21,073 bases of DNA from Bacillota bacterium (GTDB taxonomy: Bacteria; Bacillota; Sulfobacillia; JABLXB01), in contig JANLGA010000030.1 of NCBI GenBank assembly GCA_024653225.1, positions 1-21,073 of the forward strand, in the 5' to 3' direction. Of this stretch, positions 13,883 through 20,990 are shown piece by piece (position 1 is the first letter of the stretch; every line of letters starts with the position of its first letter). Under the pieces are notes generated by a model, which had not been told where the DNA came from, ran no database searches, and saw nothing but the letters and a program-made list of their open reading frames with translations. The position numbers and the translations under genes were made by a program.

Positions 13883-15023
13883 CGCCCATCCTCCCGCCGA
13901 AAAGCGCTTGCCTCACTCGTTGCCATGCAGTCCTCGCGGAGGTGCCTCGACCACCGCCGGACGAACGACCCGGTTGCCCGGTCTTGCGGGGTTCCCCGGC
14001 CCGGGGCTTCGGGGTCCTCTCGTCCGTCCGACCCCGACCGTCTTCGTCCCCTTTCCGGTCGTCATCAGGTCGGCCGGCCCCGCCGCGTTCTTCCTTGTCT
14101 TTCTCCCTTCCCTCATCCTCTGGCTCCGGTTCCACCTCTCTCTGGTCCTTGCCCGCCTGCCCTGCCTCCCCCGGGGGGCCTCCGCCGGCCGGATGCTCCC
14201 GGCGTTGCTTCAATTCCTTCCTGATGTCCTCGCCGAATTTCTCGATCAGCCTCGGCCAATCCTTCTCTTCCTTCGCGCCCCTGATCACTTCCTCGATCTC
14301 ACCGGGCGGTTTCGCCTCGATGTCCACGCCCTTCTCCTTGGCTTTCAGCATTATCGCCAACCGGCCCGGCGGGATGTTCATGCTCTTCGCCTGTTCCCTT
14401 ACCTCCGGCGCGGCGAGAATGACCTGCACTGTGCCTTGCGCGTTCTTCGCCTCCAGCCGCTTGGACACGGCGCTCCTCGCGCTCTCGACCTTCTGCTCCA
14501 GATCGGGGTGCAACGAGGCCCCCGGCGCGGGTGTGACGGTGATCAGCACGGTGTTCTCGCCGCTCCCGGGAGCGATGAATCCCTTTTCCTCGGCCGCGTC
14601 AGCCAGCGATTCGACCGCCTCTTCGACGGGTGCGCTCTCGAGGTCCAGTCCCTCGACGATCCGCCCTCCCTCTTCATCGAGCGGCTCCACCGAGACGACC
14701 CTGCTGAACCTGTTGACGCCCAGCTCGACGGCGGGGTTGATGTCAACCTCGACGTAGGCCACCGCGGTTTCGCGGGCGCGCACGGCTTCCAGCAGGAATG
14801 CCGACAGGACTCCGAGAATGAGCGCCGCGGCTATGGCGCCGACGCCCGCCTTCCGCCGACTAGCGGGGTGAACGCTCGAACCCCACAGACGCCGGCGCGG
14901 GACGGCGATTTCCTGCCCTACGCGGGCCCCCGGGCCCACGGGTACCCACTCGAACCTACCGTCGGGCGTGAGCGCTACGCCTTCGTCCCCGCGAATCTCC
15001 ATCAAGAGTCCCCGATCATCCAC
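13845..15023 (-). CDS. rsgI: RsgI-type anti-sigma factor with a long charged extracellular tail
   Basis: RsgI proteins hold SigI inactive at the membrane and release it on an outside signal. The 392 residues show an N-terminal RsgI-N domain (about 1-45: LLMEIRGDEGVALTPDGRF...PGARVGQEI), one membrane segment (about 60-80) and an extracellular domain opening VAYVEVDINPAVELGVNRFSRVVSV. The Asn96-Pro97 bond lies in the motif reported for RsgI self-cleavage; here Ala replaces the usual Ser after Pro. From about residue 275 to 392 the chain is a low-complexity, highly charged Gly/Pro/Glu/Lys/Arg tail. No carbohydrate-binding or glycosidase module, as in cellulolytic clostridia, is seen. The GTG at 15023 overlaps sigI by eight bases, and GGGAG lies seven bases upstream. 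Confidence 0.85.
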   Translation of the reverse strand: MDDRGLLMEIRGDEGVALTPDGRFEWVPVGPGARVGQEIAVPRRRLWGSSVHPASRRKAGVGAIAAALILGVLSAFLLEAVRARETAVAYVEVDINPAVELGVNRFSRVVSVEPLDEEGGRIVEGLDLESAPVEEAVESLADAAEEKGFIAPGSGENTVLITVTPAPGASLHPDLEQKVESARSAVSKRLEAKNAQGTVQVILAAPEVREQAKSMNIPPGRLAIMLKAKEKGVDIEAKPPGEIEEVIRGAKEEKDWPRLIEKFGEDIRKELKQRREHPAGGGPPGEAGQAGKDQREVEPEPEDEGREKDKEERGGAGRPDDDRKGDEDGRGRTDERTPKPRAGEPRKTGQPGRSSGGGRGTSARTAWQRVRQALFGGRMGGADPLERRASGK

Positions 15024-15786
15024 CGGGCATCTCCCTTTCGCTGCCGGACCCGCCGACGCGGTCCAGGTACCCCCTCAACAGTTCGAGGTCGCCCATATAC
15101 ACCAGCGCGATCGCCACTATGTACTTCCTCTGGCGCTCGAGCGTCTTCCTGCTCAGGCCCGTCCTCTGCTCGAGCTGCCGCAAGGGGAGCTCGTGTTTGG
15201 CCTCGAGGTATTCCCGGAGCAGCGGGTCCTCCGCCACCAGTCGCGCCACTTCGATCGCCCTCTGCCTCGCATCCGCGTGCCTCGGGGTCAGGCGCACCAG
15301 GTCGCTGAGCGATATTCCGAACCCCTCGAGGAGGCGCTTATACCTGTCTATCTCGTCCCTTCTCTCGATCTGCTCCTGGGCGCTCTCGTATTCCGCAAAG
15401 GCCTCGGCCGCCTCGACCACGTTTCTCGCGTTGCCGTCCTCGTCTTCCTCGTCGAAGCTCGACAGCGGGATTTCCCGCCCCGCCCGCTGCTTCCTCCGGA
15501 GGTCGTCTATGAGCCGGCGTCTCATCACCGTCTGCGCAAACGAGGCGAATGGGACCCCGGCCTCCGGCTCGAACGAATCCACGGCCTCATTGAACGCCTC
15601 GAGGGCCACCTGGGCCTCCTCGTCCTCACCCAGCCTGAGAAACCTTCCGCAGAACTGGGAAGCGACCTTGAGAACGAGCGGAATATGGGCCTTGATCAGG
15701 GTGTCCCGGGATTTCTCGTCTCCCCGCCTTGCCTTCTCCAGTAAGTCGAGATGCCGGGGGTTCGGGCCGGGGCCCAAGGGCGCCAC
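15016..15786 (-). CDS. sigI: RNA polymerase sigma factor SigI
   Basis: This is a sigma-70 family protein of the SigI group, which responds to heat, envelope stress or extracellular polysaccharide depending on its RsgI partner. From the GTG at 15786 it is 256 aa. Sigma region 2 covers about 15-100: LLEKARRGDEKSRDTLIKAHIPLVLKVAS, then EEAQVALEAFNEAVDSFEPEAGVPFASFAQTVMRRRLIDDLRRK. The C-terminal half has the SigI-specific helices ending in LRQLEQRTGLSRKTLERQRKYIVAIALVYMGDLELLRGYL, instead of a usual region 4. The upstream frame is open to 15921 but lacks homology. An in-frame TTG three codons after the GTG is another possible start. It overlaps rsgI, so both are made from one message. Confidence 0.9.
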   Translation of the reverse strand: MAPLGPGPNPRHLDLLEKARRGDEKSRDTLIKAHIPLVLKVASQFCGRFLRLGEDEEAQVALEAFNEAVDSFEPEAGVPFASFAQTVMRRRLIDDLRRKQRAGREIPLSSFDEEDEDGNARNVVEAAEAFAEYESAQEQIERRDEIDRYKRLLEGFGISLSDLVRLTPRHADARQRAIEVARLVAEDPLLREYLEAKHELPLRQLEQRTGLSRKTLERQRKYIVAIALVYMGDLELLRGYLDRVGGSGSEREMPGG

Positions 15787-15802
15787 CTCGCTCCCCTGTA
15801 TA

Positions 15803-15835
15803 CTGATTCGAATCAGACCGGAAGAATCATGGGGT
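15803..15835 (-). promoter_or_regulatory. sigI control region: SigI-like promoter and perfect 14-bp palindrome
   Basis: The perfect palindrome CTGATTCGAATCAG (15803-15816) lies 16 bp before the sigI GTG. Its centre supplies CGAA (15810-15807), and ACCCCA lies 19 bases upstream (15835-15830). SigI promoters are described as having an ACCCCC-type -35 and a CGAA-type -10, so this could be an autoregulated SigI promoter with a short leader of about 14 bases. The palindrome could instead be a repressor site. TATACA directly after it might also serve as a -10 box, but it is too close to the start codon to be likely. Confidence 0.5.
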
Positions 15836-15863
15836 GAACGAGCCCGAGGACGCCCTGAACCGG

Positions 15864-16088
15864 TCAGCGGCGGGAGACAATCCACCCGATGAGCGAAAGC
15901 ACTATGCTGACTGCTATGCAAGTGACTATCGGAAAGTAGAAGGTGAAGTTGCCGCGCCTCACGACGATGTCCCCGGGGAGCCTTCCGAAGCCGGGCAGTC
16001 TCCCGCCGAACATCATCAGCAGACCGAAGCCCGCCAACACCAGGCCGACGAACACGAGCATGCGCCCCATGTGCTCGAACGGCATCAT
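15864..16088 (-). CDS. DUF2905-family small membrane protein
   Basis: This is a 74-residue protein with two membrane segments, at about 9-27 and 50-70. The conserved linker GRLPGFGRLPGDIVVRRGNFTFYFPIVT is the DUF2905 signature. The role of the family is not known. The ATG at 16088 overlaps the queH stop by four bases (ATGA), with GGAGGG just upstream; a second ATG directly after it is equally possible. Genes of this family often stand near ruvB and queA/queH in Bacillota, which suggests a conserved neighbourhood rather than a shared function. 77 bp separate it from sigI, and that gap holds the sigI control region; no clear terminator is visible there. Confidence 0.9.
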   Translation of the reverse strand: MMPFEHMGRMLVFVGLVLAGFGLLMMFGGRLPGFGRLPGDIVVRRGNFTFYFPIVTCIAVSIVLSLIGWIVSRR

Positions 16089-16633
16089 TCGACCCTCCTC
16101 CGACCGCGATAGCGTTCTACCTCACTGAATATGCAACCGCAATATCCCTGGCGGTACAGCCTCTTCTCGCGGGCGGTCGCGATCGTTTCCGCCCATCCAT
16201 TTCTGAAGTCGTTGTACAGGAACCGCACACCGTGGTCGGCCGCCGCCTCCTCGCCCGCCTTCCTGACCAGGTCGTGATACTGGTATGGGCTCACGAGCAG
16301 GGTGGTACTGAAAGCGTCGAAGGCCCCCTCGCGGCAGGTGCGCGCGGTCTCGCCGAGCCTCAGCCTGTAGCACGAGAGGCAGCGCTCCGGTTTCTCGGGC
16401 GACCTCAGCATCTTCTCCAGCAACGAACGGAGATCGTACCGGTCGTCAATGAGGAGGTCCAGGGCCTCCGACCGCGCGAACAGCTTCATCGCTTCCAGGC
16501 GTCTCTCGAACTCCCTGTACGGATGTATGTTCGGGTTGAAGAAGAACGCGGTCGGCCGGTGTCCACTCAACCTAAGGCTGGACACCGGGTGGCACGAACA
16601 CGGTCCGCAACACGTATGAAGGAGTATCCTCAC
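16085..16633 (-). CDS. queH: Epoxyqueuosine reductase QueH
   Basis: QueH performs the last step of queuosine synthesis, reducing epoxyqueuosine in tRNA to queuosine; it replaces the cobalamin-dependent QueG in many bacteria. The 182 residues begin RILLHTCCGPCSCHP, with the adjacent cysteines C8 and C9. Two more cysteines lie in PERCLSCYRLRL (C85, C88) and a C-terminal pair in GYCGCIFSE (C165, C167). The segments FFFNPNIHPYREFERR and FDAFSTTLLVSPYQ are typical. These cysteines serve the iron-sulfur cluster and redox chemistry of the family. The gene starts 16 bp after ruvB and is translationally coupled to the DUF2905 gene. With queA and tgt nearby, three queuosine genes share this locus; queC, queD, queE and queF are not seen. 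Confidence 0.93.
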   Translation of the reverse strand: MRILLHTCCGPCSCHPVSSLRLSGHRPTAFFFNPNIHPYREFERRLEAMKLFARSEALDLLIDDRYDLRSLLEKMLRSPEKPERCLSCYRLRLGETARTCREGAFDAFSTTLLVSPYQYHDLVRKAGEEAAADHGVRFLYNDFRNGWAETIATAREKRLYRQGYCGCIFSEVERYRGRRRVE

Positions 16634-16649
16634 GACGTTTCCCCTCGGT

Positions 16650-17678
16650 CTACCAGAGCCTCTGTTGTGAGGAAGGGTCGCCGGGCGGCTTGAGGCCGAG
16701 GTGCTCGTACGCTCCCCGAGTCACCACCCTACCACGGGGAGTGCGCTGTATGAACCCGATTTGAAGGAGGTAGGGCTCGTAAACGTCTTCGATGGTCTCG
16801 GGTTCCTCGCTTATCGAGGCCGCGATAGTCTCGAGACCGACCGGTCCGCCCCCGTACTTCTCGATGATGGACCTCAGCATCTCTCGGTCCACGCGGTCGA
16901 GGCCCATGTGGTCCACTTCCAGCATCCTCAGCCCTTCCTCGGCCGTCCGTCCGTCTATCACCCCGTTGCCCCTGACCTGCGCGTAATCTCGCAACCTCCT
17001 GAGCAACCTGTTCGCCACGCGGGGCGTTCCGCGCGAGCGCGCGGCGATTTCCTTGAAGCCTTCCTCGTCGGCAGTCACGCCCAGGATGCCCGCGGATCTC
17101 GATGCTATCCGTTCCAGGTCGGCGGGCTCATAGAATTCCAACCTCAGGGTTATCCCGAATCTGTCACGCAAGGGGGACGCGAGCAGCCCGGCCCTTGTCG
17201 TCGCGCCTATGAGGGTGAACCTCGGGAGCTTGACCCTGTATGTCCTGGCGCTGGGCCCCTTTCCCGCCACCCAATCGTACAGGAAGTCTTCCATCGCCGG
17301 GTAGAGCGCCTCTTCAGCGGTCCTGTTGAGCCGGTGGAGCTCATCAATGAACAACACCCCGCGGTCGTCGAGGTTGGTCAGGATGGCGACCATGTCCCCG
17401 GGTCTCTCGATCGCGGGACCGGACGTCGTCCTTATGGACGAGCCCATCTCGTTGGCGATTATGTGCGCCAACGTCGTTTTCCCCAGGCCGGGCGGCCCGT
17501 AGAGCAAGACGTGGTCGAGCGGGTCGCCGCGCTCCTTCGCCGCTTCGATGTATATCCGGAGTCGCTCCTTTATCCTTTCCTGGCCGATGTAGTCCGCGAG
17601 CCGGGTGGGACGAAGGCTCGACTCGATTTCGCGGTCCTCTTCTTTCGGTTTCGGGGAAACCAATCGTTCCTCTATCAC
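16650..17678 (-). CDS. ruvB: Holliday junction branch migration ATPase RuvB
   Basis: RuvB is the hexameric AAA+ motor that drives branch migration of Holliday junctions with RuvA. The 342 residues hold the opening SSLRPTRLADYIGQERIKERL, Walker A GPPGLGKTT at 61-69, Walker B LFIDELHRL at about 109-117, and sensor 1 LIGATTRAGLL. Arginine-finger and sensor 2 segments (SPLRDRFGI and RGTPRVANRLLRR) follow, then the C-terminal winged helix ending QIGFIQRTPRGRVVT. Length and motifs are complete. The GTG at 17678 has GAGGTAGG upstream and is 14 bp after the ruvA stop. It is followed 16 bp later by queH. Confidence 0.98.
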   Translation of the reverse strand: MIEERLVSPKPKEEDREIESSLRPTRLADYIGQERIKERLRIYIEAAKERGDPLDHVLLYGPPGLGKTTLAHIIANEMGSSIRTTSGPAIERPGDMVAILTNLDDRGVLFIDELHRLNRTAEEALYPAMEDFLYDWVAGKGPSARTYRVKLPRFTLIGATTRAGLLASPLRDRFGITLRLEFYEPADLERIASRSAGILGVTADEEGFKEIAARSRGTPRVANRLLRRLRDYAQVRGNGVIDGRTAEEGLRMLEVDHMGLDRVDREMLRSIIEKYGGGPVGLETIAASISEEPETIEDVYEPYLLQIGFIQRTPRGRVVTRGAYEHLGLKPPGDPSSQQRLW

Positions 17679-17692
17679 TTGCGCAGCCTACC

Positions 17693-18292
17693 TCACACCC
17701 TCGCCAAGCTCTTCAACGCCCTGTGAATCAATTCTTCGAGGTCGAGTTGACCGCCCGAACTCTCGCGGACATGTCGGACCGCCTCGGCCGCTTCGCCCCT
17801 GCTGTACCCGAGCGCGATCAGCGCCTCTTCCGCCTGGCCCGACACGTCCGGCTGACCGCCGCGCCTCGGCCTGGGGCCTTCCGCCTTCTTGACGCCTATC
17901 CTGTCGCGCAGTTCCAATATCAGTCTCTGTGCCGTCTTCCTGCCCACGCCGGGCACCAGCGTCAATGCCTCCTCGTCCTCGAAGAGCACCGCCTTGTAGA
18001 AATCGGATGGCGAGATGCTTGAGACGATTCCCAACCCGACTTTCGGCCCGACGCCCGATACCCCCAGGACCAACTCGAACAGTCGCAGCTCCTCCGGGGA
18101 CAGGAACCCGTAGATCGAGACGGCGTCCTCCCTCACGTGCAGGTGCGTGTGGATCCTGGCCTCGGACCCTGGAGCGGGCAGTCCGGCCAGGCCGGACGGC
18201 GTGACGAACACGTGGTACCCGACCCCGCCGACGTTGATCACCACGTGGTCCCGGCCCTTCTCCTCGATGATCCCCCTGAGAGACCTGATCAT
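17693..18292 (-). CDS. ruvA: Holliday junction DNA-binding protein RuvA
   Basis: RuvA binds the four-way junction and loads RuvB. The protein begins MIRSLRGIIEEKG, the normal OB-fold start, with the acidic pin region near HVREDAVSIYGF. The helix-hairpin-helix motifs LVLGVSGVGPKVGLGIV and LTLVPGVGRKTAQRLILELRD follow. A flexible linker rich in Pro/Arg/Gly leads to the RuvB-binding C-terminal domain (EEALIALGYSRGEAAEAV). I place the start at the ATG at 18292, which overlaps the ruvC stop by four bases (ATGA), giving 199 aa; an open frame to 18322 lies inside ruvC and adds unrelated residues. Confidence 0.97.
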   Translation of the reverse strand: MIRSLRGIIEEKGRDHVVINVGGVGYHVFVTPSGLAGLPAPGSEARIHTHLHVREDAVSIYGFLSPEELRLFELVLGVSGVGPKVGLGIVSSISPSDFYKAVLFEDEEALTLVPGVGRKTAQRLILELRDRIGVKKAEGPRPRRGGQPDVSGQAEEALIALGYSRGEAAEAVRHVRESSGGQLDLEELIHRALKSLARV

Positions 18293-18810
18293 GGCGCGAC
18301 GACCGGTCGTATACCGGTGCACGACTCGAGGCGCGCGATAGTCTGAACGGTGTGTATGCAGGCCACGGCCACGGCCAGGGCATCGGCCACGTCATCGGGG
18401 CTGGGTGGAACCTCCAGCCCGAGGAGCGCCTTGACCATCGCCTGGACCTGCCGCTTGTCGGCCTTGCCATACCCCGTCACCGCTTGTTTTACCTGCATCG
18501 GGGTGTATTCGTGTACCGGAGCCCCGGAAAGGGCGGCGGCGACGAGGACGGCGCCCCGCGCCTCGCCCACCGTCATCGCGGTGGTCGTATTCCGGCAGAA
18601 GAACAGCCTCTCGACAGCTATCGCGTCGGGGGAATACCTGTTGACGAGCCCCTTCGTGTCGTCGTAGATGACCCTCAAGCGCTCGCAGACGGGGGCGTCC
18701 GGGGACGTCACGAAACAACCGTAGTCCACGGCGACGAGACGGTCGCCCGCGGACTCCACGACTCCGTAACCCGTAATCGCGATCCCAGGATCGACACCCA
18801 GAACGATCAA
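18289..18810 (-). CDS. ruvC: Holliday junction resolvase RuvC
   Basis: RuvC cuts Holliday junctions bound by RuvAB. The 173 residues have all catalytic acids: D7 in VLGVDPGIAITGYG, E67 in AIAVERLFFCRNTTTAMTVGEARG, and D140/D143 in SPDDVADALAVA. The segment HEYTPMQVKQAVTGYGKADKRQVQ is also diagnostic. The start is a TTG at 18810 with a G-rich ribosome site about six bases upstream; no earlier start would keep homology. The three ruv genes run ruvC-ruvA-ruvB with tight overlaps or spacing, so they form one unit. About 50 bp separate it from the bofC-like gene. Confidence 0.98.
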   Translation of the reverse strand: MIVLGVDPGIAITGYGVVESAGDRLVAVDYGCFVTSPDAPVCERLRVIYDDTKGLVNRYSPDAIAVERLFFCRNTTTAMTVGEARGAVLVAAALSGAPVHEYTPMQVKQAVTGYGKADKRQVQAMVKALLGLEVPPSPDDVADALAVAVACIHTVQTIARLESCTGIRPVVAP

Positions 18811-18861
18811 CGAGATCCCCCCGGCGCCTGGTCTCTTTCGACAGGTCCGGCAGGGATCCCT

Positions 18862-19407
18862 TCAGTCTACAAGGCCTTCCAGCAGGCGGGAGACCCCGGC
18901 GTCGCCGAGCACGACCTCCCCTTTCCTCAGGGTGCCCGCATCCCGCGACGACAGCCGGGTGACGGGCAGGTCGAGCCTGACTTCCTTCAGGTTACCTTCC
19001 AGCCGGCTGCGGCCGTAATACACCGCCACATGGTCGCCCCTCAGGCAGACGAACCTGTATGGGGCATCATCGGGGCACAGCCCGTCCACCTCCGAAACGA
19101 CCTCCACGCCCCCGTCTCCGGATATGGTCACGCGCGAGCCCGGGTGTTCCGAGAGTACCTGCTCCAGTGTGGCTCCAGCCGTCTCGGCCGGGGGACGGGC
19201 CTCGGCGACGTGCCCGCAGCCCCGGTAGTGGATCTTCACCGAGATGCGGGGAGGCAGAACCTCGTGCGGCTTGACGACGACAGGTCTGTTGAGAGAGGAC
19301 CTCAGCCACGAGGAAAAGCGGTATCCCGCGGCAAGGCAACAGGCAAGAGCAATACACGTGGCGGCTACCGCAAAGCGCCTCACGACGACCGGATTCACCC
19401 GCGACAC
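18862..19407 (-). CDS. bofC: BofC-like sporulation checkpoint protein
   Basis: BofC is a forespore-secreted inhibitor of the SpoIVB signalling protease in sporulation. The 181-residue protein has an N-terminal membrane segment (about 11-30) that could be a signal or anchor. The C-terminal domain YRFVCLRGDHVAVYYGRSRLEGNLKEVRLDLPVTRLSSRDAGTLRKGEVVLGDAGVSRLLEGL resembles the BofC C-terminal domain, and the middle RISVKIHYRGCGHVAEARPP resembles its N-terminal part. In Bacillus subtilis bofC stands just before ruvA, which supports the call. Similarity is moderate, so it could be a relative with another role. The GTG at 19407 is close to AGGGG; an in-frame GTG three codons later (19398) has better ribosome spacing and may be the real start. 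Confidence 0.75.
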   Translation of the reverse strand: MSRVNPVVVRRFAVAATCIALACCLAAGYRFSSWLRSSLNRPVVVKPHEVLPPRISVKIHYRGCGHVAEARPPAETAGATLEQVLSEHPGSRVTISGDGGVEVVSEVDGLCPDDAPYRFVCLRGDHVAVYYGRSRLEGNLKEVRLDLPVTRLSSRDAGTLRKGEVVLGDAGVSRLLEGLVD

Positions 19408-19418
19408 CCCTGGGGTCT

Positions 19419-19458
19419 GCTATCCACTGCAGTAATAGCCTGCCCCCACCGCTGTCAA
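19419..19458 (-). promoter_or_regulatory. Candidate promoter and dyad before bofC-ruvCAB
   Basis: A perfect -35 hexamer TTGACA (19458-19453) is followed 15 bases later by TATTAC (19437-19432), four of six matches to the -10 consensus with a short spacer. The -10 region lies in an imperfect inverted repeat at 19439-19419: GCTATT-ACTG and its partner CAGTGG-ATAGC, around the palindrome ACTGCAGT. The dyad could be an operator. In Bacillus subtilis bofC is under forespore control; no good forespore-sigma promoter was recognised here. Confidence 0.45.
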
Positions 19459-19477
19459 TTGATACGGGCGCCGCCTC

Positions 19478-20233
19478 TCACCCCGCATACTTCTCCATGT
19501 CGGCCTGCGGGATATTGAAGTTCGCATGGACCCTCTGTACGTCGCCGTGTTCCTCGAGGGCGTCCATCAACCTGAGGACCTTCGCCGCGTCATCGCCGGT
19601 CAAGGTCACAGTGCTGAGGGGCATCATCGTGACCTCGGCGACCTGGGGCTTGACGCCCTTGCGGCGGAGCGCCTCGCGCACCGACTCCAGCGATTCGGGG
19701 TCGGTGAACACCTCGTAGGTGTCTTCCTCCACTTGAAAGTCACTCGCCCCGGCGTCGAGTGCGGCCATCATCAGGTCGTCCTCGCTGAGAGGGCAATCCC
19801 CCTTGTCGACCGCGATGTATCCCGTTTTGCGGAACATCCACGAGACTGACCCGGATTCCCCCAGGTTCCCGCCGTGCTTGGAGAAGATGTATCTTATGTC
19901 GCTGGCCGCTCGATTCCTGTTGTCCGTCGTGATCTCGACCATGATGGCCACGCCCGCCGGCCCGTAGCCCTCGTAGGTCAGCTCCTCGTACTGGACCCCC
20001 TCCAGCTCGCCCGTCCCGCGCTTGATCGCGCGGTTTATGTTCTCCATTGGAAGGTTGATCTCGCGGGCTTTCTGGATCGCGGCCTTGAGCCGAAGGTTTG
20101 CCTCGGGGTTGCCGCCGCCGTGCCTGGCGGCGACTATGATCTCCTTGGTCACCTTCGAGAATGCCTGCCCGCGCTGGGCGTCGGTCTTGGCCTTCTTGTG
20201 CTTGATGTTAGCCCACTTCGAATGGCCGGACAC
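19478..20233 (-). CDS. yebC: YebC/TACO1-family protein (PmpR-like)
   Basis: YebC-family proteins have been described both as transcription regulators and as ribosome-associated factors that help translate difficult proline stretches. The product begins SGHSKWANIKHKKAKTDAQRG, the invariant family start. Then follow TKEIIVAARHGGGNPEANLRLKAAI, NLPMENINRAIKRGTG, and YEGYGPAGVAIMVEITTDNRNRAASDIRYIFSKHGG, all diagnostic. The start is the GTG at 20233 with GGAGG seven bases before it, giving 251 aa, a normal length. An open frame to 20347 runs back into nadE and has no homology. Its place near ruvC is common in many bacteria. It is 22 bp after nadE. Confidence 0.96.
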   Translation of the reverse strand: MSGHSKWANIKHKKAKTDAQRGQAFSKVTKEIIVAARHGGGNPEANLRLKAAIQKAREINLPMENINRAIKRGTGELEGVQYEELTYEGYGPAGVAIMVEITTDNRNRAASDIRYIFSKHGGNLGESGSVSWMFRKTGYIAVDKGDCPLSEDDLMMAALDAGASDFQVEEDTYEVFTDPESLESVREALRRKGVKPQVAEVTMMPLSTVTLTGDDAAKVLRLMDALEEHGDVQRVHANFNIPQADMEKYAG

Positions 20234-20255
20234 GCGCATCCCTCCAGACTTGTCC

Positions 20256-20990
20256 CTAGTCGGGGTGAACGACCGCCACCGGCGGTCTGCTCCGCTTGTG
20301 CTCGCTCCTCTCGTGCATCCTCCGGATCCGCGCCACCACGGCTTCATCCCCCCGGCCGGTCAGGAGGTACTCGTCTATCTCGTGGTACGTGAGCCCCATC
20401 TCGCCCTCGTCAGTTTGCCCCGGCCAAAGCCCCGCCGACGGGGGCTTCTCGATGATCCTCGCCGGCACTCCAAGGTGGCCTGCCAGGGCACGGACCTGGC
20501 TCTTGACCAGGCCGCCGATTGGGAGTATGTCCACCCCTCCGTCGCCGTGCTTCGTGAAGTAACCCACTTCGATCTCGCTCCTGTTGCCCGTGCCGGCTAC
20601 GAGGTAGTTCAGCTTGTTGGCGTAGAAGTAGAGGACTGTCATCCTGAGGCGTGGGACTATGTTGGCGGTCGCGAGGTCGCGTGAATCGGTCGAGCCGCCG
20701 GCGGTGACGGCCCTGAGCATCTCCTCGTACGCGTGGTCGAGGACGATCGTCTCGCCCCGGACCCCGAAGTGGCGAAGGACGAGGGCCGCGTCATCCAGGT
20801 CTTCCGGGCGGCTGCGGCAGGGGAGAATGAGGCCCAGGACCCTCTCTTTCAGGGCTGCCTTACATAACGCGAGGACGACCGCCGAGTCCACCCCGCCGCT
20901 TACGCCGACGACGGTCCCGACTGCGCCGGCCTCGCGCACCCGATCCGAGATCCAGCCGGCGAGCGAGGCGGCAAGTCGTTCCAGATTCAA
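20256..20990 (-). CDS. nadE: NH3-dependent NAD+ synthetase
   Basis: This enzyme makes NAD from deamido-NAD, ATP and ammonia in the cytosol. The 244 residues lack a glutaminase domain, so ammonia is the nitrogen donor. The pyrophosphatase loop SGGVDS lies at 31-36. NIVPRLRMTVLYFYANKLNYLVAGTGNRSE and GYFTKHGDGGVDILPIGGLVKSQV are typical, and TDEGEMGLTYHEIDEYL is the C-terminal signature. The start is the TTG at 20990, with GGGGAGGGG five bases before it. The 83 bp from there to the window edge hold no recognisable gene on either strand and no convincing promoter; TATTCT at 21029-21034 is only a weak -10 candidate. Confidence 0.95.
   Translation of the reverse strand: MNLERLAASLAGWISDRVREAGAVGTVVGVSGGVDSAVVLALCKAALKERVLGLILPCRSRPEDLDDAALVLRHFGVRGETIVLDHAYEEMLRAVTAGGSTDSRDLATANIVPRLRMTVLYFYANKLNYLVAGTGNRSEIEVGYFTKHGDGGVDILPIGGLVKSQVRALAGHLGVPARIIEKPPSAGLWPGQTDEGEMGLTYHEIDEYLLTGRGDEAVVARIRRMHERSEHKRSRPPVAVVHPD

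Noticed and set aside
13179..15308. Long plus-strand open frame of 709 codons
   Set aside because: It lies opposite spoIID-like, rsgI and sigI, which have clear family motifs. The translation is low-complexity and Ser/Pro/Arg-rich, as expected for an antisense frame in GC-rich DNA.
15787..15921. 45-residue N-terminal extension of sigI
   Set aside because: It has no similarity to sigma factors and runs across the palindrome, the promoter-like motif and into the DUF2905 gene.
18352..19518. Plus-strand open frame of 388 codons
   Set aside because: Covers ruvC, bofC and the intergenic promoter in antisense; no homology or ribosome site.
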